A stretch of DNA of 33,926 nucleotides, taken from contig JAQWOH010000063.1 in NCBI GenBank assembly GCA_029245955.1, positions 1 to 33,926 of the forward strand. Reading direction: 5' to 3'. This DNA is from Fuerstiella sp. (GTDB lineage Bacteria > Planctomycetota > Planctomycetia > Planctomycetales > Planctomycetaceae). Both the position numbers and the translations under genes were made by a program. Below the pieces are notes generated by a model, which searched no databases, was not told the DNA's origin, and worked only from the letters and a program-made list of their open reading frames with translations. Below, piece by piece: positions 1 to 7,767 of the stretch (position 1 is its first letter; each line of letters opens with the position of its first letter).

Positions 1-31
1 GATACGGAGTAGTACGGTCTGAGCCTGGTAT

Positions 32-74
32 TGACGGGTACCATTGGTTTTTTCGGTACCAAAAAAAACCGTCA
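32..74. other. Nested inverted repeat upstream of the pseudopilin operon
   Basis: Outer arms TGACGG (32-37) and CCGTCA (69-74) pair perfectly. They enclose two copies of the palindrome GGTACC (37-42 and 55-60). An alternative stem, GGTTTTTT (46-53) with AAAAAACC (63-70), would compete with the GGTACC pairing. The element could be an RNA structure in the 5' leader or the end of the preceding transcript. No function is established. Confidence 0.4.
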
Positions 75-115
75 GCCAGTAGTCGGTCATTCAAACTCTG
101 GTATGCCGAACAAGC

Positions 116-150
116 AAGAGTCCCGGTCTCTCTCAGAGCCCGGGACTCTT
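116..150 (+). terminator. Terminator-like hairpin ahead of the first pseudopilin gene
   Basis: An 11-bp perfect stem (116-126 with 140-150, core GAGTCCCGG/CCGGGACTC) closes a 13-nt loop. It is followed only by CTT, so there is no real U-tract. It ends 8 nt before the first candidate start codon of the GspH-like gene. It probably marks the end of an upstream gene, perhaps the major pseudopilin, which lies outside the window. Because the cluster continues downstream, it may be a leaky terminator or processing site rather than an absolute stop. Confidence 0.5.
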
Positions 151-158
151 CCCATGAA

Positions 159-773
159 ATGCATTGGCCCATGAATCGACTTCATCACTCCAGGCAGGCG
201 CACCGCTCGGGCGGGTTTTCGCTGATGGAGTTGATGATCGTCCTCGCGATTCTGGCCATGATTTCAGCCATGGCGGCGCCGCAACTGATGTCGATGATTC
301 GTGAGAGTACTGTCTTTGAGGCGGCCGATCGTGTTCGCGCCACGCTGGGACAGGCCAGACAGTTTGCGATCGACACGGGGATCGACTACGAGTTTCGATA
401 TGAACTCAATGGTCCGGCCATGGTGCTGTTGCCTTCCGAGAATGAGTTGAACCTTGACGATTCCGGCAGTCAGAGTACAACGACTGAAGAGTATATTCGG
501 CTGTTGGAGGAGCTGTCTGAGGACATGCGTTTGAGAGCAGATGCAGGCGTCGAAGAGCTGTCGGAAACCCTGGATGCCGAACAGTTTGGATCTCTTGGTG
601 GCAGTGAGCTGTCACGGAAGAGCTGGTCCCGACCGATCATGTTTCGGTTCGACGGGATGGCCGATGATTTCGTGTTTCGTGTGTCCGACGAAGAAGGACT
701 CACGTCAAAAATTGACTTGCGCGGAATCACCGGCACTGCTCGCACATCACAGGTTTATCAGGAGGAAGACTGA
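159..773 (+). CDS. gspH: GspH-like type II secretion pseudopilin
   Basis: Minor pseudopilin of a type II secretion system, processed by the prepilin peptidase and inserted in the inner membrane. The class III signal is clear: a basic leader ends in SGG, cleavage falls after Gly19, and the mature protein starts Phe-Ser-Leu-Met-Glu with the conserved Glu at +5 (residue 24), followed by a ~20-residue hydrophobic helix. The remaining ~160 residues are a soluble acidic region without recognisable motifs. The H assignment rests mainly on position, first of four genes in H-I-J-K order. An ATG at 171 is an equally possible start; neither has a good ribosome binding site. The stop overlaps the next start (TGATG), which implies translational coupling. 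Confidence 0.8.
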   Translation: MHWPMNRLHHSRQAHRSGGFSLMELMIVLAILAMISAMAAPQLMSMIRESTVFEAADRVRATLGQARQFAIDTGIDYEFRYELNGPAMVLLPSENELNLDDSGSQSTTTEEYIRLLEELSEDMRLRADAGVEELSETLDAEQFGSLGGSELSRKSWSRPIMFRFDGMADDFVFRVSDEEGLTSKIDLRGITGTARTSQVYQEED

Positions 774-1258
774 TGAAGCTGTCAGCGAGCAAAGACTTTG
801 GATGCGGAAGACGTGGGTTGTCCTCAGCTGGTAGCGTGAGGAACGCCGACCGTTCAGGGATCACGCTGCTGGAAGTGCTGCTGGCCACCGCAATTTTCAT
901 GGGATCATTGACGGCTATTCTGCAGGTGATGCGTGTCGGCCATGATTCGAGGTTGAGCGCGAAGCTGGATTCTGAAGCCGCCCTGCGGTGTGAAAGCCTG
1001 CTGGGCGAACTGGTTGCCGGGATCACCCCACTGACATCGGAATCCAACCAGCCATTTGCGGATAGTGAAAACTGGCGGTATTCGGTCACCGTCGAAGAAG
1101 GCCCGGGGGAAAGTCTGCTGCTGATCAGTGTTCGAGTAGAACACGTCATCGCCGAGCAGCTGCCCAATTCGACGTTCACTCTGGTCCGTCTGATGCGCGA
1201 CCCACAGCTGTTTCTGGATGCAGCCATGGCCGCCGAAGAAGCGGAGGCCGAAGAATGA
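773..1258 (+). CDS. gspI: GspI-like type II secretion minor pseudopilin
   Basis: Minor pseudopilin expected to nucleate the pseudopilus tip with the J and K subunits. A basic leader of 29 residues ends in RSG; the mature part starts Ile-Thr-Leu-Leu-Glu, with Glu34 at +5, then a hydrophobic helix (to about residue 50) and a short globular domain. At 161 aa it has the small size typical of GspI. It has the best ribosome binding site in the cluster, AGGAGG at 760-765, seven bases before the ATG. Its start overlaps the previous stop, and its last four bases (ATGA) contain the next start. The family call is firm; the I identity is inferred from order and size. Confidence 0.8.
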   Translation: MKLSASKDFGCGRRGLSSAGSVRNADRSGITLLEVLLATAIFMGSLTAILQVMRVGHDSRLSAKLDSEAALRCESLLGELVAGITPLTSESNQPFADSENWRYSVTVEEGPGESLLLISVRVEHVIAEQLPNSTFTLVRLMRDPQLFLDAAMAAEEAEAEE

Positions 1259-2166
1259 ATTTGCGCCTACAAAATCAAGCGGGGCATTCGTTTAACCGCG
1301 TACCCGGCGGGCCGCGTGACATCGAAAATTTCGCATCCAGCGCACACGGCTTCACATTGCTGGAAGTTCTGCTGGCCGTTGGGCTGACCACACTGTTGAT
1401 GGCCGCACTGTACACGGCGATGTCCGTTTACTGGACCACGGCGACAGAAAGCTATGACGAAATCGAACGAGCTCAGATTGCCCGGGCCGTACTGCGTCAG
1501 ATGGCTCGTGATATTCAGTCATGCACGTTTGTGGAAGACGAATTGAGCACGTCCGACGAAGAAGAAGACGAGGCCGACGACGTCGACACCGACACGGCCA
1601 TGGCGACATATACGAATGGACTGTTTGGTTCAGATACCGATCTGGTGTTGTACATCAGCCGTCCGGACCGCAATCAGGCCTACATCAGTGCTCAGGAACT
1701 GATGCTGCCGACGGATCGCAGCAGTGATTCAATGGTCGTGCGTTATCTGATGGCGCAGGAAGGCGGTGGCAGCCTGGGAGGCGAATTCGCAGCTTCGAAC
1801 GCGACTCTTGTTTCCGGGCCATCAACAGGGCTGGCGCGCATGCAGGGCGATCTTATCGGACTCAGCACAGCCATCAATCAGGGCGACATGGATATGCAGC
1901 TGGCGGCGACTGAACTGCTGGCTCCCGAGGTTGTGGCATTACGGTATGAGTACTTTGACGGAGTCGATTACCTGACAGAATGGGACAGCACCGCTCAAAA
2001 TGCGATGCCGCTGGCGATCGTTATCGAACTGACGCTGACGGTGGTGCAGGATGAAAACGACGACCGTAATCTCGCGGAAACCATGGGAGCACTGCAGGAT
2101 ACAGTCCACCGACTGGTCGTGCCGATACCGGTATCCACACCGTACGTCGGGGAGACCGCGTTATGA
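1255..2166 (+). CDS. gspJ: GspJ-like type II secretion minor pseudopilin
   Basis: Third pseudopilin of the cluster. Cleavage is predicted after Gly32 in AHG, giving a mature start Phe-Thr-Leu-Leu-Glu (Glu37 at +5) and a hydrophobic helix to about residue 57. The ~245-residue soluble domain is larger than in most GspJ proteins. It carries a strongly acidic stretch at about residues 98-114, rich in Asp and Glu, which could be a flexible loop or a metal-binding region. The gene overlaps both neighbours by ATGA, so the I, J and K products are probably made in fixed ratio. In known systems GspJ pairs with GspI and GspK at the pseudopilus tip. Confidence 0.8.
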   Translation: MNLRLQNQAGHSFNRVPGGPRDIENFASSAHGFTLLEVLLAVGLTTLLMAALYTAMSVYWTTATESYDEIERAQIARAVLRQMARDIQSCTFVEDELSTSDEEEDEADDVDTDTAMATYTNGLFGSDTDLVLYISRPDRNQAYISAQELMLPTDRSSDSMVVRYLMAQEGGGSLGGEFAASNATLVSGPSTGLARMQGDLIGLSTAINQGDMDMQLAATELLAPEVVALRYEYFDGVDYLTEWDSTAQNAMPLAIVIELTLTVVQDENDDRNLAETMGALQDTVHRLVVPIPVSTPYVGETAL

Positions 2167-3794
2167 AACGTGATGTCGTAACCAGAGGTTCCGAGTCTGC
2201 CTGTCAGCCTCGCAGTGGATTCGTACTGGCGGTCATCACGATTGCCATCGTGCTGTTGTCGCTGGCAGCCTACAACTATTCGGGCACCATGCTGGTGGAA
2301 CACGAAGCGACCGCGATGGGCGGTCGTGACGTAACAGCTCGAACGGCTGCAGAATCCGCCATTGAATTCGCGGCCACCCGCATCCTGGAACGCGACTACG
2401 ACGATACCATCGATTTGTATAACGACCCTGATGTTTTTCGCGCGCAATTGCTGCTGGATTCGTCAGTCGATCGCGGACGAGTTCGTTACACGATTGTGGC
2501 GCCGGACGAAACCAACACATCAACAGGCAGCATTCGTTTCGGACTGGGCAACGAGAACGCCAAATTCAACATCAACAGGCTTCTGGAACTGGACGCACTG
2601 GAATCGGCATTGCCGGCAGAAGAACAGCTCGGTCTGGTGTATCTGGCCACCTCCAGTATTCCGAACATGACCGACGATATCATCGATGCCATTCTGGACT
2701 GGCTTGATTCCGATGAAGATCGCCGACCGGGCGGTGCGGAATCCAACGAGTACGAAGGACTCAGCGTTCCCTATCCGTGTAAGAACGGCCCGATGGATTC
2801 CATTGACGAGTTGCTGAAGGTTCAGGGAGTCACGCCGGACCTGTTCTATGGCGAGGACGCGAACCACAACGGAATTCTGGACGCCAACGAGAACGACGGC
2901 GAACAAACGCCCCCCTTTGACAATGCTGATGGCATTCTGGATCTGGGTTGGAAAGATTACCTGACTGCTCGCAGTCGTGAACGAAACACAACGCCTGATG
3001 GCGAAGAGAAGATTAATATCAACATGGGCGAAATGACGTCACTTTACGACGCTATTGAAGAGGAGTTCGGTGAAGAGGCTGCCAGCTATATCGTGGCCGT
3101 GCGCCTGGCGGGAACGGAATACATGACGCCTGGCACACCGGAAGCGGAATCCGGGATTCAGGATCAGATTTCACGGAACGACATCGATCTCACGGTTGTG
3201 TCGACGTATCAGTTCACTTCGATCTATCAACTGATCGGCGGTCCTTCCAATCCCACCAAAATGCTCACTGGTGTGGACCAGTCCTTTGAGAGTCCGTGGC
3301 CGGAAGATGCCGGTACGCTATTAAATGTGCTGCCGGATCTGGAACGCATGCTGACGACGACAGACGACGCCTACATTGAAGGCCGGATCAACGTCAATCA
3401 GGCTCGGCTTGAGGTTTTGACGGTGCTGCCGGGGCTGGCTCTTGATGTTCCTGCCGATCTGCCGGACGCGATTCTCTCAGCCCGACCGCCGATTGATCTG
3501 CAGAGTTCGTCTTCCAGTATTACGGCCCGCCGCAATACCGCAGCGTGGATTCTGGCGGAAGGACTTGTCGATCTGGAAACTCTGCGTAATATTGGCCCGT
3601 ATATCACCACGGGTGGCGACGTTTATCGTTTTCAGGCCATTGGCCATTTTGATGCTGGTGGCCCCAGTACTCGGCTTGAAGCGATGATTGATGCCACTGA
3701 GTACCCGCCTCGTATCCTGTCCGTTCGTGACCTGACGTCTCTGGGACGCGGTTACCACCCAAACATGCTGATCCCCATAGAGTCCAGCCAGTAA
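2163..3794 (+). CDS. gspK: GspK-like type II secretion tip pseudopilin
   Basis: Large minor pseudopilin that caps the pseudopilus. After a basic leader the mature protein would begin at about Phe20 (SG-FVLAVITIAIVLL). It lacks Glu at +5, as is usual for GspK and unlike H, I and J here. The sequence DAILDWLDSDEDRRPGGAE (about residues 175-193) matches the GspK signature around its helical insertion domain. Residues 232-243 form an EF-hand-like loop (Asp232, Asn234, Asn236, Gly237, Asp240, Glu243). Known GspK structures bind calcium, so a Ca2+ role is plausible here. At 543 aa it is longer than the usual 300-350. Its start overlaps the J-like gene by 4 nt. A hairpin follows about 60 nt after the stop. 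Confidence 0.85.
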   Translation: MKRDVVTRGSESACQPRSGFVLAVITIAIVLLSLAAYNYSGTMLVEHEATAMGGRDVTARTAAESAIEFAATRILERDYDDTIDLYNDPDVFRAQLLLDSSVDRGRVRYTIVAPDETNTSTGSIRFGLGNENAKFNINRLLELDALESALPAEEQLGLVYLATSSIPNMTDDIIDAILDWLDSDEDRRPGGAESNEYEGLSVPYPCKNGPMDSIDELLKVQGVTPDLFYGEDANHNGILDANENDGEQTPPFDNADGILDLGWKDYLTARSRERNTTPDGEEKININMGEMTSLYDAIEEEFGEEAASYIVAVRLAGTEYMTPGTPEAESGIQDQISRNDIDLTVVSTYQFTSIYQLIGGPSNPTKMLTGVDQSFESPWPEDAGTLLNVLPDLERMLTTTDDAYIEGRINVNQARLEVLTVLPGLALDVPADLPDAILSARPPIDLQSSSSSITARRNTAAWILAEGLVDLETLRNIGPYITTGGDVYRFQAIGHFDAGGPSTRLEAMIDATEYPPRILSVRDLTSLGRGYHPNMLIPIESSQ

Positions 3795-3854
3795 CTTCCA
3801 GACAACCGTCGCAATACGGTGTGTCAACGACCAAAATCGACCTGCCAATCAGAA

Positions 3855-3889
3855 ATCCTGAGTCCGCTGCTGTCAGGCGGACACAGGAT
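3855..3889 (+). terminator. Hairpin terminator after the K-like gene
   Basis: Arms 3855-3867 and 3877-3889 pair over 13 positions with one A-A mismatch and a 9-nt loop. A run of T follows at about 3905-3911, some 15 nt further on. It lies in the 258-nt gap between the K-like and L-like genes and may separate two transcription units. Confidence 0.5.
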
Positions 3890-3924
3890 GCATGCAAAGC
3901 GTACATTTTTTCGTCACAAGACTG

Positions 3925-3952
3925 TTGAAACGCAGATCCCAATCGTCATAAC
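3925..3952 (+). promoter_or_regulatory. Candidate sigma70-like promoter for the L-like gene
   Basis: TTGAAA (3925-3930) and CATAAC (3947-3952) are separated by 16 nt, about 100 nt before the L-like start and just after the hairpin at 3855-3889. The match is 5/6 for the -35 and 4/6 for the -10. This is a pattern match only. Confidence 0.3.
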
Positions 3953-4052
3953 CCCGGACCAGATATTGTGTTTGGTTAGCACCGACACCACCATGGGGTT
4001 GCCGGTGTTTAATACGCACAAGCACCATTGCCCGTCGCTCAGGAAATAGAAT

Positions 4053-5528
4053 ATGGCCGAGACACTTGTCATTGAATGGGATCGCGATCGCCTGATTGCT
4101 GCTGTGGGTTCGACGTCCGGATCGTCAGTGCAGGTCCGCACATCCGTTGCAGTCGACCGTGAAAATGGCTTGTTGACAGCCATTGAACTGGGCGAAAGGC
4201 TTAAGACGGCACTTTCGTCTTCAGAAATCAGCGCGACCGAAGCGATCGTTGTTTTTCCACGCCATCAGGTGACGTTTAATCGTGTTGAGCTGCCGAATCT
4301 GTCGGACGATGAGATTCCTGACATGGTGCGTATGCAGGCGGCCACACGCCTGACTGTGCCGGTGGAATCGGTTGGTCTCGACTTTGTACCTCTGCCTGTC
4401 ACGCCCGGTGCCGCGACTCGCGATGTGCTGCTCGTAACGCTGCCTCAAACGCATGTTGACGATGTTCACAAGGCTTTAGCGGTCGCTGGTCTGGAAGTGT
4501 CCGGAATTCGCATCAGCTCTTTCGGCATCGCGGAAGCGGTTGTCAACGCCGGGCTGCTTGCGAAGAAGGTCGATAATCAGGCTGTGGAAGCTGTGGTTTC
4601 GCTTGGGGCCGATTCCATTGAAATGATCTTCATGACCGGTCACAACGTGGCCTTCTCGCACAGTGGAGCGTCATGGTCGTCGCTGGACGGTATCGAACAG
4701 GCGGTACGGGCAGAAGTGTCTCGTGCTCGTCTTGCTGCTGCTGAAGACATCGGTGAGTACTCGGTCAGGCGTCTGACTGTGATCGGTAGTCCCGACGTCT
4801 CAGCGAAAGTTCCCGATTCGATCACGAAACGTCTGAACGACGCAGAAGTCGTGCGTGTCGATCCCGAGGGCACTCTTGTTAACGGAAATCTTACGGACGG
4901 GCTGGCCGCGTCAGACATGCTGGCTGTCGTTGGCGCGATCGCGAATGCACGGACCGCGTCGGTGGATGCAGTCGACCTGGCGAATCCCAGAAAGGCGCCC
5001 GAGAAGAAAGACTATGGCCGACTTAAGACGATTCTGATTGCTGGCATTGCCGCGCTGCTGCTGGCCGGTGGCTGGAAATGGAGATCCGATAAAGTCTCTG
5101 CCCTCAATAAAGACGCCACAGCTCTGGCCGATGAAGCCGCCGATATGAAGGATGCCTACAAGCTGGGCAAGAACGATCTTCTGCTGGACGAGCGGCTGAC
5201 CGAATGGATGGATCGAGACATCAGCTGGCTGGATGAGCTGAAAAAGATTCAGGAGATCATGGGCAGTACGGAACGGGTCTTTATCAGAGAGTTCAAGTTC
5301 AGTCTGCGGAAGGGGGACTATGTCGCTTCTTTTGATGCTGAGGGCTACGCCAAATCATCCCGCGACGTCGAAGATCTGATGCGTGTTCTTACCGATGCCG
5401 GCTACGAAGTGGCGGCGAACCCGATTCAACAGAATCCACGAGATCCTAACTATCCCACGGAACTCATTCTGGAAGTCAGCATTCCAACGCCCGCAAAAGA
5501 ATCGGCGGCGAAGCAGAAGAAAGCCTGA
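4053..5528 (+). CDS. gspL: GspL-like (PilM+PilN) secretion assembly-platform protein
   Basis: Inner-membrane platform protein of the secretion system. Residues 1 to about 300 resemble the actin-like PilM/cytoplasmic GspL fold (start ETLVIEWDRDRLIAAVG; LPNLSDDEIPDMVRMQAATRL at about 80-100, typical of PilM-like proteins of this phylum). Residues 308-316 (DLANPRKAP) match the segment that begins PilN. A single membrane helix at about 326-341 and a ~150-residue periplasmic domain follow. This PilM+PilN order is the architecture of GspL, which in known systems recruits the GspE ATPase and pairs with GspM. An AGGA at 4041-4044, eight bases before the ATG, supports the start. The M/C-like gene follows 10 nt after its stop. 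PilM alone is excluded because of the membrane and periplasmic part. Confidence 0.8.
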   Translation: MAETLVIEWDRDRLIAAVGSTSGSSVQVRTSVAVDRENGLLTAIELGERLKTALSSSEISATEAIVVFPRHQVTFNRVELPNLSDDEIPDMVRMQAATRLTVPVESVGLDFVPLPVTPGAATRDVLLVTLPQTHVDDVHKALAVAGLEVSGIRISSFGIAEAVVNAGLLAKKVDNQAVEAVVSLGADSIEMIFMTGHNVAFSHSGASWSSLDGIEQAVRAEVSRARLAAAEDIGEYSVRRLTVIGSPDVSAKVPDSITKRLNDAEVVRVDPEGTLVNGNLTDGLAASDMLAVVGAIANARTASVDAVDLANPRKAPEKKDYGRLKTILIAGIAALLLAGGWKWRSDKVSALNKDATALADEAADMKDAYKLGKNDLLLDERLTEWMDRDISWLDELKKIQEIMGSTERVFIREFKFSLRKGDYVASFDAEGYAKSSRDVEDLMRVLTDAGYEVAANPIQQNPRDPNYPTELILEVSIPTPAKESAAKQKKA

Positions 5529-5538
5529 GGCAGATAGA

Positions 5539-7407
5539 ATGGACGATAAGCAAAGAACAAAAGTACTCGCATTGGTGCTTGCCGGAGTCCTCGGGCTGGG
5601 CGTGCTTCGACCATTGGTCGACGACGTCGTCATGGGGCCGGTCCGCGATGCGCAACGAAATCTGGACAATGTCACCGCCGAATTCGAACGAGAAGAGCGT
5701 AAGCATATGCAGTTGCTGGTGGCGAAAGAACACATCAGCCAGGGTCGTGCGAGCAGCCTGCCGCCACGGATCTCAGACGCGCAGTGGTTGTATCAGATCT
5801 GGATCACCAATCTTGCGCAACAGTGTAAGTTTGCACAATTGCAGGTGAACCCTGGCAGGACGGACAACCGTCGTAACCAATACCTGACTGTTAACGTGGA
5901 CGTGGAAGCAGAAACGGACCTTGCAGGTCTCAGCCGGTTTCTATACCTGTTTGAACAGGCCGGCCTGATGCATCGCATTGCGAATCTGGATATTCAGAGC
6001 ACAGGTTCGCAGGGCAACCCGCGCATGGAAATTTTACTGACAGCAGAGGGCATGAGTGTTGTCGGCTGCTCCGACAGCAACGACGTGTTTGTCCGCAGTG
6101 AACTGCCGCAGTCAATATCTGAGACGGATACAGAACTGACGGTGAAGTCTGCTGCCGGATTCCCCACACAGACTCCCTTTCTTGCTCAACTGGGCAAAGA
6201 AATGGTGAACGTCACCGCTATAGACAGCGAGAGCAAGGGCAAATGGACGATCGAACGCGGGCAGCAGGGAACCACTGCAGCGGAGCATGCTGCTGGGGAG
6301 AATATTCAGTTGTTTCCCGTGGCACATGGGCGGCGAGATGTGAGTTTCTCGGACTACGAAAACTTTCTGAATTCCTCACCGTTTGCCAAGCCGACACCGC
6401 CGCGCGAGTTCAGACCGCGGATCGCCTCCGTTATTGACAAGACCATTGCGCCTGGCGAATCCGTAAGCATGACAGCACGCGCGGAAGACATGAACGAAGA
6501 TATTGGTGTGCCGGTATTTGCTCTGGAAAATGCTCCTGATGGTATGTCTATTAATCCCGAATCGGGTGAGCTGGAATGGGCGACGGACAAAGATATTGAA
6601 CCAAACAAGTATGAGAGCATCGTCATCCTGACTCAGAAGAACAACGAAGATCTGCGAGTCGAAAAAACTCTGGCCATCACGATCAAGCTGCCGAACGATG
6701 CGCCGGAGATCACATTGCCTGAGGACGCCATCGCTGTACTGGGACGTGAATTCATTCTGACCGTCGCTGCTCAGGACGACGGACCGACGGGCAATCTGAA
6801 GTACTCGCTGGAAGGCGATGAGAATCCGGAGGGCATGGCCTTTGACGAAGATGGAAATATTCTGAAATGGACCGCGCCCCGGACGTTCACTCCAGGTGAA
6901 TACTCGGTAAAGGTTAAGGTCACTGACGGTGGCGAACCTGCCATGTCAGCCGTTGGCACGTTGACGCTGAAGGTCACTGACGACACAGCCGCAATGACAC
7001 GATTCACCGGTGCTGTTGGCCTGGACGGCCAGCCCGTTGCCTGGTTCTGGAACCAGGCGGAAAACAAAAAGCCCGAACTGCGAGTCGGAGACCGGATTCT
7101 GGCGGCCGAAATCGATGCCGAACTTACTGAAATTGCAAGACGTCACATTCTGATGAAGGACCCGGACGGTATCTGGAGATTGAGTCTGGGACAGAATCTG
7201 CGAGAGCGGGTACTGATAGAGCCTGCAGCAGAACCGGCGACAGTGCCCGCGGCGAATGACACCGTTGACGTACCAGTCCCTGAAAAAACACTGGTTGTCG
7301 CGGAAGACGACAAAGACACGGATTCGCCGACTGTGGTCGCTCAGAAATCAGCGGCCGAGAAAGCCGCTGACTACGACAGAGATCCGCCCGTTGCCTCTGA
7401 CGAATAG
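5539..7407 (+). CDS. GspM/PilO-like protein fused to Ig-like repeats and a GspC/PilP-like domain
   Basis: A 622-aa protein, probably anchored in the inner membrane with a periplasmic body. Order: membrane helix at about 8-27; coiled segment 35-65; PilO/GspM-like alpha/beta region 75-172; a beta module at 194-258 ending in RGQQGTTAAEHAAG; a linker with NSSPFAKPTPP (278-288); two Ig/cadherin-like repeats (about 292-385 and 388-482, each with a Dx-G/DG motif near its end); a GspC homology region/PilP-like small beta domain at 486-552 (GQPVAWFW, LRVGDRIL, WRLSLGQ); and a disordered acidic, proline-rich tail. It lies 10 nt after the L-like gene, where gspM is expected. The ATG at 5539 is chosen because longer in-frame starts lie inside the L-like gene. 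The M/PilO and PilP/GspC resemblances are from pattern, not alignment. Confidence 0.7.
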   Translation: MDDKQRTKVLALVLAGVLGLGVLRPLVDDVVMGPVRDAQRNLDNVTAEFEREERKHMQLLVAKEHISQGRASSLPPRISDAQWLYQIWITNLAQQCKFAQLQVNPGRTDNRRNQYLTVNVDVEAETDLAGLSRFLYLFEQAGLMHRIANLDIQSTGSQGNPRMEILLTAEGMSVVGCSDSNDVFVRSELPQSISETDTELTVKSAAGFPTQTPFLAQLGKEMVNVTAIDSESKGKWTIERGQQGTTAAEHAAGENIQLFPVAHGRRDVSFSDYENFLNSSPFAKPTPPREFRPRIASVIDKTIAPGESVSMTARAEDMNEDIGVPVFALENAPDGMSINPESGELEWATDKDIEPNKYESIVILTQKNNEDLRVEKTLAITIKLPNDAPEITLPEDAIAVLGREFILTVAAQDDGPTGNLKYSLEGDENPEGMAFDEDGNILKWTAPRTFTPGEYSVKVKVTDGGEPAMSAVGTLTLKVTDDTAAMTRFTGAVGLDGQPVAWFWNQAENKKPELRVGDRILAAEIDAELTEIARRHILMKDPDGIWRLSLGQNLRERVLIEPAAEPATVPAANDTVDVPVPEKTLVVAEDDKDTDSPTVVAQKSAAEKAADYDRDPPVASDE

Positions 7408-7767
7408 TCGGTGGCGCATTGCCTGCGGCAATGTTCGCGCAGCACCGGGGGTGCTTGTTTTGGGGTGTCGATCCTGCTGCGGTCGTTCCGTCGCAGCCAC
7501 CTGTGACCGCGGCCCTGGTGTGAGCAAACGGTGCTGTTCTGCATCTTTGGTTCGGTCAGTGGTGCGACCGAAGTCAATCTGGCGTACACTGGTATTTTGG
7601 ATTACCCCGCGAGCAGCGCCTGCATCGGGAGGTGGTTCCCGAGATGTGGTGTCGAGCCAAACAGGAAGCGGGACGAGAAGCTTATGATGGTTCTTCTCTG
7701 CTTTTCGACCTGGAAGACCTGTATTTCCCGGATTCCGCCCACACCTGATGATCCCTTGTCTTTCGCA
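7408..7767. other. 360-nt gap with several hairpins
   Basis: No convincing gene is seen. Two small hairpins follow the M/C-like stop: CATTGCC-TGC-GGCAATG (7417-7433) and AGCACC-GGG-GGTGCT (7441-7455). The second is followed by TGTTTT and is listed separately as a terminator. Further on, TTCGGTC (7551-7557) pairs with GACCGAA (7566-7572), and TCGGGA (7625-7630) pairs with TCCCGA (7637-7642). The last two could be operator or leader structures for the DUF1549/DUF1553 gene. No good promoter was recognised. Confidence 0.4.
7441..7461 (+). terminator. Short terminator-like hairpin after the T2SS block
   Basis: A perfect 6-bp stem AGCACC/GGTGCT with a GGG loop is followed by TGTTTT, 34 nt after the stop of the M/C-like gene. 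A second hairpin (7417-7433) stands immediately before it. Together they plausibly end the secretion operon. Confidence 0.45.

Noticed and set aside
3..158. Upstream extension of the first pseudopilin frame to the window edge
   Set aside because: The frame is open, but it crosses two hairpins and the translation has no pilin-like feature; the basic leader and cleavage site are complete from 159 or 171.
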